Shown here: in pieces, positions 17,334-25,687 of the stretch
Position numbering within the stretch: the stretch's first letter is position 1
Layout: each line of letters begins with the position of its first letter
Source of the DNA: Amycolatopsis sp. FBCC-B4732
Lineage (GTDB): Bacteria; Actinomycetota; Actinomycetes; Mycobacteriales; Pseudonocardiaceae
Assembly (NCBI RefSeq): GCF_023008405.1
Contig: NZ_CP095376.1
Coordinates: forward strand, 1,698,001-1,762,000
Length of the DNA stretch: 64,000 nucleotides
Direction: 5' to 3'
Notes under the pieces: model-generated
The model's database searches: none
The model's input: the letters and a program-made list of their open reading frames with translations, nothing else
Told to the model about the DNA's origin: nothing
Translations under genes and position numbers: made by a program

Positions 17334-18725
17334 TTACGAACTTTCCGGGTCGGGCTTTAGCGGCTCTAGGAACTTGGCGACCGGTTCCTCGATGCGCTGT
17401 CGTCGCACCTGTGTTGAGAGCAGCGCCTCGTCGAAAACGACATCCGGGTTCAGGTGTGGTCCGAGGATGATGGTCCTCACGAGGGCGCGGCGGACGATGG
17501 GCCGTAGGTGGTTGACGGCAGGATGGAGCTGGCTCTCCTTCACTTCGCTGCCGTGAGCCACCGCACTGCGTACCTTGTAAGCCGCGTCGACGTGGTTGTA
17601 AATCTCTAGACGCTCTGTGTCATGTCGGCCGACCAGTACAGCAGTCCGCTGGGCTGTTCGTCGTTTCAAGTCGTTGCGGTCCTCGCTCGCCGATACCAGG
17701 CGCTCTAGCGCAACGACATAGTCGAATATCACCTCACTGGCGTCAACCCCGATGTTGACCTCGGTGTCGTAGGCGATCTTGTCGCACGTCTCGAGAAATC
17801 TGGTGGCGATTGGCGGTAGGCGCTTACTCGCCTTGACGGTCGCCATTGCGGCGATCCATTCGTCCAGCTTGCAAGACAGCCCAGAGAGGAAACGGGGTAG
17901 CCATCCTGCCTCGTCCTCATCCACAGCCAGGGGGCCGAGTAGAGGGACTTCGTAGTCGCCTTCAGGACCGAGATAATTAACGGGGATCGACTCTTGATAG
18001 GTGACTACAGATCGACCAGGCTCGACTAGGTAATCGGCAACCGGCACAACGGGGGTGTCGTGCGCGAGGTTGAGGCATAGCAACGACGCCCACGCAGGCG
18101 ACTGTTGGCCGCGAGGTTGAAACAGGCGCCAGAAGATCCTGTTATCGGCCGGCTGGGCATCTGGATCTTCGGCTGAGAGCACTAAGTGCTCTCCGAAATC
18201 CAATATAGGATCGAATGCTGGCTTCGCGGCGAAGCCAGCGGCGAGTGGTACCGGTCTCAGCTCGTTCCAGTCCGCCTGGTTTGGTCGCCACAACCGCCAT
18301 CCCACGAGATTGAGCGGGGCGGCGAGGTTCCAGTCAACGTTGAGGACCAGATGCCGTTGTAGCGTGATAACCGGTCCTGCTAAATACGCTGCCGTCTGAG
18401 CGGCGAGTACAGGCATGTCGACGGGTTCGTCGGAGCGCAGCAAGCCAGCGAGCCCGAGACGGTGTAGCGCGGGTCCGGAGAGCTCACGTCCAGCCGCGGC
18501 GATCGGGTCGCTGCCGCCTGCTCGTCGGCCATCCTCGTCGGTCAAGTAGCGGTTGGCGATAGCGGTGGTCAGGGCGATCTCGCGCACGCGGCCGGCACCG
18601 GGTAGCGCCCACATCGCCTCGGCGGCGTCGCGGTCGGCCAAGCTGACGAAGTCCCCGGACCGCTGACGGACCTCTTCGAAGAACGATATCAAGGCCGTCT
18701 CAAGTTCGCTGGGCGGTTCTGTCAT
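17334..18725 (-). CDS. ApeA-like HEPN-domain protein, candidate anti-phage gene
   Basis: About 463 residues from the ATG at 18725; 49 more codons are open upstream but look non-coding. The C-terminal part contains AYKVRSAVAHGSEV near residue 388, an RX4H HEPN motif within a helical region that starts EVIFDYVVALERLVSASEDR. This resembles the ApeA-type HEPN domain, whose known members act as RNases in phage defence. The N-terminal 250 residues are a mixed domain I do not recognise (WNLAAPLNLVGWRLWRP, LSAEDPDAQPADNRIFW). It is an isolated gene, convergent with the IS5 remnant, with G+C lower than the flanking genes. Family relation is inferred from the motif and its helical context. Confidence 0.6.
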   Translation of the reverse strand: MTEPPSELETALISFFEEVRQRSGDFVSLADRDAAEAMWALPGAGRVREIALTTAIANRYLTDEDGRRAGGSDPIAAAGRELSGPALHRLGLAGLLRSDEPVDMPVLAAQTAAYLAGPVITLQRHLVLNVDWNLAAPLNLVGWRLWRPNQADWNELRPVPLAAGFAAKPAFDPILDFGEHLVLSAEDPDAQPADNRIFWRLFQPRGQQSPAWASLLCLNLAHDTPVVPVADYLVEPGRSVVTYQESIPVNYLGPEGDYEVPLLGPLAVDEDEAGWLPRFLSGLSCKLDEWIAAMATVKASKRLPPIATRFLETCDKIAYDTEVNIGVDASEVIFDYVVALERLVSASEDRNDLKRRTAQRTAVLVGRHDTERLEIYNHVDAAYKVRSAVAHGSEVKESQLHPAVNHLRPIVRRALVRTIILGPHLNPDVVFDEALLSTQVRRQRIEEPVAKFLEPLKPDPESS

Positions 18726-19287
18726 CTGCACACGATATCGCCACCGCGGGCGGTTCCGTCGCAAATACCAGGTGCCTGTCCGGTGGGACGAGAGCACCGC
18801 ACCTCTTTCGTTCAGCTGGCATCCCAGTCTTGCGGCACAGCGATCTCGCTGGAGACCGACGTCGGCCAGCACAGTATTGTACCGGTTGCCATTGCGCGAG
18901 TTACCGGTTAGCGGCCGGCCGGGCCGTGCTTGTCATAGCCGAGATGGTCAGTGACTACGCTCAGTCGCGACCGATCGTTGCGTGGCTGACGCTGGAAGTC
19001 GTATAACGACCTATGCGGTAGGACTGGCGAATTGCAAGGCACTCACGATCTAAGCAGCTGTGGCGAACGGGGGCGGACTTAGCTGGTAACGGACAGAAAC
19101 TGGACATGTCGGGCCTCACCTTGTACGGCCGACACCGGCCACACGATCATCGAAGCGGAGAAGGCCCACTGCAGTCTTGGCAGGCAACCACCGAAGCGCA
19201 CGCCGACGCGGTTGCTGACCGAGGAAGACAGTTGGCTGGTCCACGGACTCGCCAGAGAAAATTGGCTTGAGGGAAGAGAAGGGCCCT
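18726..19287. other. Intergenic stretch, no gene seen
   Basis: About 560 bases between the divergent HEPN gene and pepM. Short open frames here have atypical composition and no recognisable motifs. It must hold promoters for both flanking genes, but no convincing -35/-10 pair could be picked out by eye. Confidence 0.5.
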
Positions 19288-20178
19288 ATGACAAGTGCTC
19301 CGCATGACGCCCGACGCACAGCTAGGGGGGCCTCCGCGCTTCGGGAGGCATTCGTCACCGGCAAGCTGGTACGGACTGCCGGTGCGCACGACGGCCTGTC
19401 GGCCCGTCTCGCCCAGGAGGCGGGCTTCGATGCCGTGTGGGCCTCCGGGCTGGAGATCTCCGCGGCGCACGGCCTGCCGGATGTCAGCCTGCTCGGTTTG
19501 GCCGAATACGTCGCCGCAGCGCTCATCATCCGCCGATCGGTCGACATCCCGGTGGTCGCCGACTGCGACACCGGGTTCGGCGGCAACCTTAACGCGGCCT
19601 ACACGATGACGCGCTACGAGGAGGCCGGCGCCGCGGGCATCTGCATCGAGGACAAGCTGTTTCCCAAGCGGAACAGCTTTGTCAACTCGGGGCAGAAGCT
19701 CCTGGAAACGGACGAATTCTGCCGGAAGCTGGAAGTGGCCAAGCGGGCCCAGGCGCATCTCGACACGGTGCTGGTCGCCCGGACCGAGGCGTTCATCTGC
19801 GGTATGGGCTTGCAGGAGGCATTGACCAGGTGTCACCGATACGTGGATGCCGGCGCAGATGCCGTTCTGGTGCACTCCAAGGATTCCACGTGCAAGCAGA
19901 TCGTCTCGTTCATGCGGTCGTGGGGCAGGCGCGCGCCGGTCGTCATCGTCCCCACCACCTACACCGCCTTCTCCATGGACGAAGCGCGGGAGGCGGGTGT
20001 TTCTATGATCATCTACGCGAACCAGGGGATGCGCACCGCGATAGCCGCGATGCGGCGTGCTTGGGCCACGGTCCTCGCCGAGGGGTCCACGGAGAGCCTG
20101 GAAATGCAGATCGCATCGATCGACGACTTATTCGCCATTTCCGGCATGCACGAGTGGCTGGAGAGGGCCGGTGAGTGA
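19288..20178 (+). CDS. pepM: Phosphoenolpyruvate mutase
   Basis: The 296-residue enzyme rearranges PEP to phosphonopyruvate, the first C-P bond-forming step of nearly all phosphonate biosynthesis. It has the diagnostic motif EDKLFPKRNS at residues 121-130, which separates PEP mutases (EDK...NS) from isocitrate lyases and carboxyphosphonoenolpyruvate synthases. ADCDTGFGG near 91-99 supplies the Mg-binding Asp residues, and LVARTEAFICG and VDAGADAVLVHSK belong to the TIM barrel. AGAAGGG lies just before the ATG at 19288; a TTG at 19267 is less likely. The downstream decarboxylase/reductase gene starts at a GTG eight bases before this stop, so translation is coupled. Confidence 0.93.
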   Translation: MTSAPHDARRTARGASALREAFVTGKLVRTAGAHDGLSARLAQEAGFDAVWASGLEISAAHGLPDVSLLGLAEYVAAALIIRRSVDIPVVADCDTGFGGNLNAAYTMTRYEEAGAAGICIEDKLFPKRNSFVNSGQKLLETDEFCRKLEVAKRAQAHLDTVLVARTEAFICGMGLQEALTRCHRYVDAGADAVLVHSKDSTCKQIVSFMRSWGRRAPVVIVPTTYTAFSMDEAREAGVSMIIYANQGMRTAIAAMRRAWATVLAEGSTESLEMQIASIDDLFAISGMHEWLERAGE

Positions 20179-22423
20179 GCTCATTCCCGCCGTCGACTTC
20201 GTCGCGGGGCTGCACCGCTACGGCGTCCGGAAGCTGACCGGCGTTCCCTGCGGTCACCTCGGCGGTCCGTGGATGCTCTTCGAAGAGGCGGGCGAGCTGA
20301 TGCCGGCGGCGTCGGAGGGGGCGGCGCTCGCGATCGCCGCCGGCTGGGAACTGGCCGGACGCAAAGCCGCGGTGCTCTGCCAAAACTCCGGCTTCGGCAA
20401 CCTGATCAATCCGCTGACGTCACTGCTGCTGCCCTACGGCATCCCCACTCTGGTTGTCATGACCTTGCGTGGCTGGCCCGACGCGGATGACGACGAACCG
20501 CAGCACTCGGTCATGGGTGGCACGACCGTCGACCTGCTGCGCACCCTCGACGTGCCGCACCAGGTCCTGGAACGGGGGAACCTGGACGAGTCGCTGGCCC
20601 GCGCCGAGGCGGCGCGGGCGCAGCGGCGGCCGTTCTTCCTGCTGGTGCCCCGCGGCTCGATCGGCAAGGCCCCCGAGGCGGCACAGCAGGCAGTGCCGCC
20701 CGGGGAAACCGTGCTCACCCGGGGGCTAGTGGTGTCCGCTCTGATGTCCGAGCTCACCACCGAGTTCCTAGTGAGCACCACCGGATACCTGTCCCGGCAG
20801 GTCCACCACGAGCACGACCGGCCACGCAACTTCTACATGCAGGGCTCCATGGGACATGCCGCGGCCATCGGCATCGGCCTCGCGACGGCGGACCCGCTGC
20901 GCCGAGTCGTCGTCCTCGACGGCGACGGCGCCTTCTTGATGCACCTGGGTATCGGGTCCACCATCGGAACTAGCGGCGCGCGCAACCTCGTGCACGTGGT
21001 CGTGGACAACGGCTGCTACGAGTCGACCGGCTGCCAGCGGACCACATCCGGACAGATAGACTGGCAGGCGGTGGGCCGAGGGCTCGGCTACGGCCGTGTG
21101 TTGGCGTGCGACTCCCGAGCGGACCTGGTCCCGGCCCTGCGTGAGGCGCTCTCTGTCGACGGGCCAGTGCTGCTCGCGTTGACCGTGCGGCCGACGCCGG
21201 ACGAGGTGCACCCGCGCGCGACCTCGGCCATCAGCCCGCTAGAGAATGCCGAGCGATTCCGCGCCGCGTTGGCGGGTGGCGGCAGCCGGGCCAGCGGCGA
21301 TGCTACGTTCGTGTCGGGCCGGGGCAGTGCCGCCGAGGTCGCGGGGCTGTGCGCCGGACGGCGCGTCTTCGCGGTTGCCAGCGTCGGCGCCCTGCGCCGG
21401 ACCGCCGTGACGGACTGGCTGCCCAACACCGCCGAGGTGTTCAGCGACTTTCACTCCAACCCAACCGTCGAGCATGCCATGGCGGCCGCCAAGAGGTGCC
21501 AGGCTTTCGGCGCTGACCTGATCATCGGGCTCGGAGGGGGCTCGGCGCTGGATGTCGCAAAAGCCGCGTGTGTGTTGCCCGCCGAGGTCAACACCGCCGA
21601 GGATGTAATCACCGACCGCATCGCGCCGCGCGCCAAGCAGGCTCAGCTCTTACTAATTCCGACGACCGCTGGTACAGGTAGCGAGGTCACGCAGTTCGCA
21701 ACCCTTTACCGCGGCAGCATGAAAGTGTCGCTAGATACCCCGGCGGCGCGCGCTGACATGGCCGTGGTTGACCCAGCTTTGACTGACACCTGTTCGGCTG
21801 AGCTGACCTGGGCATGCGCATTCGACGCCTTCAGCCACGCGGTCGAGTCCCTGTGGTCGACCCGGTCTACTTGGCCGAGCCGCAGACTGGCTACCAAGGC
21901 ACTTCAGTTGGTCGTGCCGGTGATCGCTGAGGCCAGATCCGTACCCCTACCCAGCGAGCGGGATGTTCTGAGTCAGGCGGCGACACTGGCTGGCCGGGCG
22001 ATCGACATCACCCGAACCACCGCCGCGCACGCACTCGCCTACCCGATGACAGCACATCTCGGCGTGCCCCACGGCACGGCTTGCGCAATGAACCTAACGT
22101 GGCTGGTGCAACTTGTGGCGAATGCAAGCCCAGAACAGATTGTAGATAGTCGTGGTCCGGTCGTTGTGCGTGACGCCATCGCAACGGTGTGCGACGTCTT
22201 GAACGCACCGTGGAACAGCCTCGGCGAGGCTATATGGTCAATGCTGCTGCGGCGTTTCTCTCGGCCGCTACTCGACCAGGTGCCGGCCGACGACATCATC
22301 GGCAAGCTGGTAGCCGACGGCATGTCCTCCGAACGGATCGCCGGCACACCGATTCAACTGCGTCAGCGCGATGTCCGTGCGAAGATGCAAGAACTCCTAC
22401 GCGACGCGGTCTTGCTCGGTTGA
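20171..22423 (+). CDS. Fused phosphonopyruvate decarboxylase and phosphonoacetaldehyde reductase
   Basis: A 750-residue protein that joins two steps usually made by separate genes. The N-terminal half (about 1-370) is a thiamine-diphosphate decarboxylase: GVPCGHLGG at the start, PRGSIGK in the linker, and GDGAFLMHLG with DNGCYEST near 250-280. It would turn phosphonopyruvate into phosphonoacetaldehyde. The C-terminal half (about 385-750) is an iron-type alcohol dehydrogenase with LGGGSALDVAK (about 454), PTTAGTGSEV, the metal ligands Asp/His in FDAFSHAVES, and His in AAHALAYP and GVPHGTA. It would reduce the aldehyde to 2-hydroxyethylphosphonate. The GTG start at 20171 overlaps pepM. Both halves keep their key residues. 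Confidence 0.9.
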   Translation: MSELIPAVDFVAGLHRYGVRKLTGVPCGHLGGPWMLFEEAGELMPAASEGAALAIAAGWELAGRKAAVLCQNSGFGNLINPLTSLLLPYGIPTLVVMTLRGWPDADDDEPQHSVMGGTTVDLLRTLDVPHQVLERGNLDESLARAEAARAQRRPFFLLVPRGSIGKAPEAAQQAVPPGETVLTRGLVVSALMSELTTEFLVSTTGYLSRQVHHEHDRPRNFYMQGSMGHAAAIGIGLATADPLRRVVVLDGDGAFLMHLGIGSTIGTSGARNLVHVVVDNGCYESTGCQRTTSGQIDWQAVGRGLGYGRVLACDSRADLVPALREALSVDGPVLLALTVRPTPDEVHPRATSAISPLENAERFRAALAGGGSRASGDATFVSGRGSAAEVAGLCAGRRVFAVASVGALRRTAVTDWLPNTAEVFSDFHSNPTVEHAMAAAKRCQAFGADLIIGLGGGSALDVAKAACVLPAEVNTAEDVITDRIAPRAKQAQLLLIPTTAGTGSEVTQFATLYRGSMKVSLDTPAARADMAVVDPALTDTCSAELTWACAFDAFSHAVESLWSTRSTWPSRRLATKALQLVVPVIAEARSVPLPSERDVLSQAATLAGRAIDITRTTAAHALAYPMTAHLGVPHGTACAMNLTWLVQLVANASPEQIVDSRGPVVVRDAIATVCDVLNAPWNSLGEAIWSMLLRRFSRPLLDQVPADDIIGKLVADGMSSERIAGTPIQLRQRDVRAKMQELLRDAVLLG

Positions 22424-22424
22424 C

Positions 22425-22455
22425 AGGACACCGTGTCCTTCATCAATTTTTCAAC
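22425..22455 (+). terminator. Candidate terminator after the phosphonate genes
   Basis: Two bases past the stop, AGGACA-CCG-TGTCCT forms a 6-bp perfect stem with a three-base loop, followed by TTCATCAATTTTTC. The stem is short but the trailing T-run and the position support an intrinsic terminator. Confidence 0.45.
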
Positions 22456-22817
22456 AGAGTTGGCAGAGCATGGCAAGTAGGTCATAGAAAGCTTTGGTTC
22501 CCAGAAGCAGGCCTCGCAGCTATCTTTTCCGGCTTGTGAGGCATCATCATGACTAACCACAGGAATCCTTGACTTTCGCTGAACGTCCACGGTCCCTGGC
22601 TGGCTCCGGGAGCGTGGCAGGTTTGCAGTCTGGTCGCCCGGTGGCCGCGCCTGCCGGTCCACGGCGCCGTTGGTGTAGTCTCTGTCACACTATGAAGACA
22701 CGCAACGTAGGCACGATCGCTTTGTCGACAAGTTTCGGAAGTGGTCAAGTGGAAGTTGAGAGCGAAAGGTGACATGATCACAGCAACGTTACGCCGGAGA
22801 CTAGCGAAAGGTGTTTG
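22456..22817. other. Intergenic transition to low-GC DNA
   Basis: About 360 bases without a convincing gene. The first half is still G/C-rich; from about 22,700 onward A/T content rises sharply, and this continues through the Nudix/TIR/SLATT block. A boundary of an acquired segment probably lies here. GAAAGG just before 22818 serves the Nudix gene; a second copy (gcgaaaggtg) lies at about 22,760. Confidence 0.5.
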
Positions 22818-23384
22818 ATGATGAGTGTCCCAGACGATTTTGTTGAGCAGATTATCGAAGAGGAAGTGACGTATCGAGGCGATACAATAAGCGTTCGGCG
22901 GCTTGATGTCGAAACCGCTCCGGGGGTGCTCAACAAATTTGAAGTCGTCGAGAAAGGAGGTGATAGCGTAGCAATTTTGCCAATCAATACGCAAGATGAC
23001 AATATTTACCTAATCAAAGAGTATTACCCTGCTGCCGACGCGAGGCTTTACAGCTTACCAAAAGGAACAATAGAGCGCGGTGAAACGTCGGAGGCGGCTG
23101 CGCAGCGAGAAATGCAAGAGGAAGTCGGCTTATCTGGCCGCTTGGTGCCATTGGCAACCTTTCATGTGAGTCCGGGTTACCTTCGTCAGCGAACATTCGT
23201 CTTTTTGGCGTTCGATCTCAAAGAGGCCGAAGCGGTAGGGGATGAACGAACTTTCATTGCGCCCATACGACTGAAGTTTGATGACGCCCTGGAAATGGTT
23301 AAGAGTGGTGAAATAACCGAGGCGCGTTTGGTCGCCGCCTTGTTGATGGCGAAATCGCATGTGGCGGAAAAGAATAGAACATAA
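22818..23384 (+). CDS. Nudix hydrolase (ADP-ribose pyrophosphatase-like)
   Basis: This 188-residue enzyme should hydrolyse a nucleoside diphosphate linked to another moiety. The Nudix box is complete at residues 83-105: G-TIERG-E-TSEAAAQ-REMQEEVG, with the metal-binding Glu residues intact. The region before it (FEVVEKGGDSVAILPIN, YLIKEYYPA) resembles ADP-ribose pyrophosphatases of the NudF group; the SPGYLRQRTFVFLAFDL segment after it also fits. GAAAGG is seven bases before the ATG at 22818. Codon use is far more A/T-rich than in pepM. It precedes the TIR gene by 28 bases on the same strand. Since TIR domains make or cleave NAD-derived products such as ADP-ribose, the pairing may be functional. 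Confidence 0.85.
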   Translation: MMSVPDDFVEQIIEEEVTYRGDTISVRRLDVETAPGVLNKFEVVEKGGDSVAILPINTQDDNIYLIKEYYPAADARLYSLPKGTIERGETSEAAAQREMQEEVGLSGRLVPLATFHVSPGYLRQRTFVFLAFDLKEAEAVGDERTFIAPIRLKFDDALEMVKSGEITEARLVAALLMAKSHVAEKNRT

Positions 23385-23412
23385 TTAACAATCTCACTTT
23401 GACGGGAAGACG

Positions 23413-24396
23413 ATGTCGCACCAGAATGACCAAGAAGTATCCAGTTGGCTTCAACCGTTATCTTCGGATGCGCGACAGGTGTTTATTTCACATGCTGCTG
23501 AAGATGTTGAAATCGCATTCAAGGTTGCAGCGTTGCTGAAACGCTACTTGGATATCAACGCATATGTCGATCAATCTTTCCTTCGCGTTGGAAGCAAATG
23601 GCGCCCCGACATCGAGGGTAAAATAAAATCATCGGAAGTGGTTATCGTACTCCGGTCAAGAGTGGTGGCTGCAGAAGCCTCGCCCGGCGTAATTAATGAG
23701 GTTGAATACGCCCGTCAGATGAATATACCTGTAGTTTTTGGCGCGATCAGAGGTGCTAAGCTTTCGGATGTTCATCACGAGATTGACTTTGGAGAAGATG
23801 GTTCTAGGGTTGGAGCCGTCTGGGATTTGGCAAAGTTCTTGTTGTCAGAGTCCCATCCGTACCGGGCCTTAGGGCTGGGGTCCGTCTGTGTGGGCACTGC
23901 GTCGGTGTCAGCGACGCTAGGGGACCCCGAGATCATTGCTTCGCGCGAAGGGATGATTACTGTTCTAGGTCATACAATGAAGCAATGGCTGGGAAATTAC
24001 GGAAATGCTATCCGCCACGCACGGTCAAAAATACGCATGTACTTCCCTGCGACAGATGCTATCGGTATGGACCTACTGATTGCTTCGCATCGTAATGAGC
24101 ATCTAGTTTTGAGCGAAATCGAAAAGTCGAAGGCAGCTGCGCTGGAACTCCAGGTAGAAATTGACGATCCTGAGAAGTTTGCGGCGTACTTAGTCCCAGT
24201 TAAGCCGATGTTTAGCGCAACCATCGTTGAGCCTAGTGGTGCAGAGGCCGTTATTGTCGTAGATCCGTACTCGTTTAAGGTTGGCGCCGAGCTTCGACCT
24301 AAGTTTATTGTGCGAGGTAAACATACTGACCTGTTTTCTTATTATCATAAGGTCGTATCAAACATAATTGCGAAAAGTGAACCACTTAGACTGTAG
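23413..24396 (+). CDS. TIR-domain protein with unrecognised C-terminal domain
   Basis: A 327-residue protein. The N-terminal 20-150 is a TIR domain: RQVFISHAAEDVEIAFKVAALL, VGSKWRPDIEGKIKSSEVVIVL and PGVINEVEYARQMNIPVVFG, where Glu96 or Glu98 is the likely catalytic residue of an NAD-cleaving enzyme. The C-terminal 140 residues (KIRMYFPATDAIGMDLLIAS onward) form an alpha/beta domain I cannot name; it may sense a ligand or infection signal. It is probably co-transcribed with the Nudix gene. Bacterial TIR proteins commonly act in phage defence by depleting NAD or producing cyclic ADP-ribose signals; that role here is inference. Confidence 0.8.
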   Translation: MSHQNDQEVSSWLQPLSSDARQVFISHAAEDVEIAFKVAALLKRYLDINAYVDQSFLRVGSKWRPDIEGKIKSSEVVIVLRSRVVAAEASPGVINEVEYARQMNIPVVFGAIRGAKLSDVHHEIDFGEDGSRVGAVWDLAKFLLSESHPYRALGLGSVCVGTASVSATLGDPEIIASREGMITVLGHTMKQWLGNYGNAIRHARSKIRMYFPATDAIGMDLLIASHRNEHLVLSEIEKSKAAALELQVEIDDPEKFAAYLVPVKPMFSATIVEPSGAEAVIVVDPYSFKVGAELRPKFIVRGKHTDLFSYYHKVVSNIIAKSEPLRL

Positions 24397-24540
24397 GTGA
24401 TCACTTGTGTATGCGGTGGGCTGCAGCTGATGTGCCCTCTATCAGGAGTCCGGCAGCGTGCGGTTCGCCGACAGGCGGGGACGCGCCCGAATATATACAT
24501 GGTCACGGTTAGTTGGGTTCTAAATGTGCGGTAAAACAAA

Positions 24541-25662
24541 TCAAAAAAGGTTCTTGATCAGTCTCAGCGTTCCTCGATTAAGTGCTTCATGCAGGGCTGG
24601 CCCAGAGATCATTTTGGAGTTATCTGAACGCTCGGAACCTAGGGGATAGTAGTCTATCAATGAGCTGGGGTGTGTGTAGTCTATATTTACGGCGAGTACA
24701 GCTGTCCGTTTACCTGTTCTGGCTCGCTCGGCGGCGATCGTCCCGGGCAGTTTCCCATGCCATGTGGAGCGGTCTACTCGCCCTTCGCCTGTAATTGTTA
24801 GGTCGGCGGTCAGTACTTTGTTTTCAGGGTCGGCCAACCTTATCAATTCGTTGGCGCCTGACATAGCGGTGGTACGTGCGATGGATGCCAGGCCAAAACC
24901 AATTCCGCCACCTGCGCCGAACCACGCCTCATTGAACAATTTCTCATGCCCGCTGCCGGCTTTGTTTGCTCCAAGCAACTGCGAAAGGTGACGTAAAGCT
25001 TGCAACGCCACTGCTTGTTCTCTGACTAGCAGTCCTTTCTGTTGGCCGAACATCTCTACTGCTTGTGAAAGTGGAGTGTTGACATCGGATAGGAGTTGCA
25101 GCTCGGTCTGTTGTAGGAAGCGGCGAGCAGGGGTTAAGTCGACTTGCGTGACAGAACACAGGGTCGCAAGCGATGGCTCGACGCACGTACCTGTCGCGGT
25201 GTAGAAGCGTACGCCAAGTGCGTGAAGAGCGCCGGCGCCACCGTCCGCTACGGACGTACCTCCAAGGCCGACGATCAGGGTCTTGGCCCCTTTGCGAACT
25301 GCTGCAGCTATGACCTCGCCGACTCCTTTCGAACTGGCAAGCAGAGGGTTCACTTCCTTTGAGTTTCGATCACGGAAGCCGCATATATCGGCAGTCTCGA
25401 TGACTGCGGTACTTTGATCGAAAGTTAGCCATTCGGTCTTCCTGCGTACACCGGATGGAGTGCTTGCGAATGTCGTCTTGTTGCGTCCACCTCGGGTGGA
25501 TTTTATGACGGACAGAGTTCCGTCGCCACCGTCTGCTAAAGGAATGTTAATAATTTCGCTTTCCGGTAAAGCAGTTGAAACGACGGTTGAAATTGAACTC
25601 GCCAGTTCGGCGGCTGTGGCGGATCCTCGAAAACAGTTGGGCGCGATGACAATTGTTTTCAT
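24541..25662 (-). CDS. Glycerate kinase (GlxK/GarK family)
   Basis: The 373-residue protein matches bacterial glycerate 2-kinases in length and motifs. MKTIVIAPNCFRGSATAAEL opens it, ADGGDGT is at residues 43-49, GLGGTSVADGGAGALHALG near 133-150, and TGEGRVDRSTWHGK at about 290-305 forms the nucleotide-binding region. It would phosphorylate glycerate or a similar hydroxy acid with ATP. It follows the dioxygenase gene by 25 bases on the same strand, so the two are likely one transcript. Being embedded between TIR and SLATT genes in low-GC DNA is unusual for a metabolic kinase; it may make or modify a small molecule for the neighbours, or be cargo. Confidence 0.85.
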   Translation of the reverse strand: MKTIVIAPNCFRGSATAAELASSISTVVSTALPESEIINIPLADGGDGTLSVIKSTRGGRNKTTFASTPSGVRRKTEWLTFDQSTAVIETADICGFRDRNSKEVNPLLASSKGVGEVIAAAVRKGAKTLIVGLGGTSVADGGAGALHALGVRFYTATGTCVEPSLATLCSVTQVDLTPARRFLQQTELQLLSDVNTPLSQAVEMFGQQKGLLVREQAVALQALRHLSQLLGANKAGSGHEKLFNEAWFGAGGGIGFGLASIARTTAMSGANELIRLADPENKVLTADLTITGEGRVDRSTWHGKLPGTIAAERARTGKRTAVLAVNIDYTHPSSLIDYYPLGSERSDNSKMISGPALHEALNRGTLRLIKNLF

Positions 25663-25687
25663 CTATATTCCTGTCGCATTAGACCAT

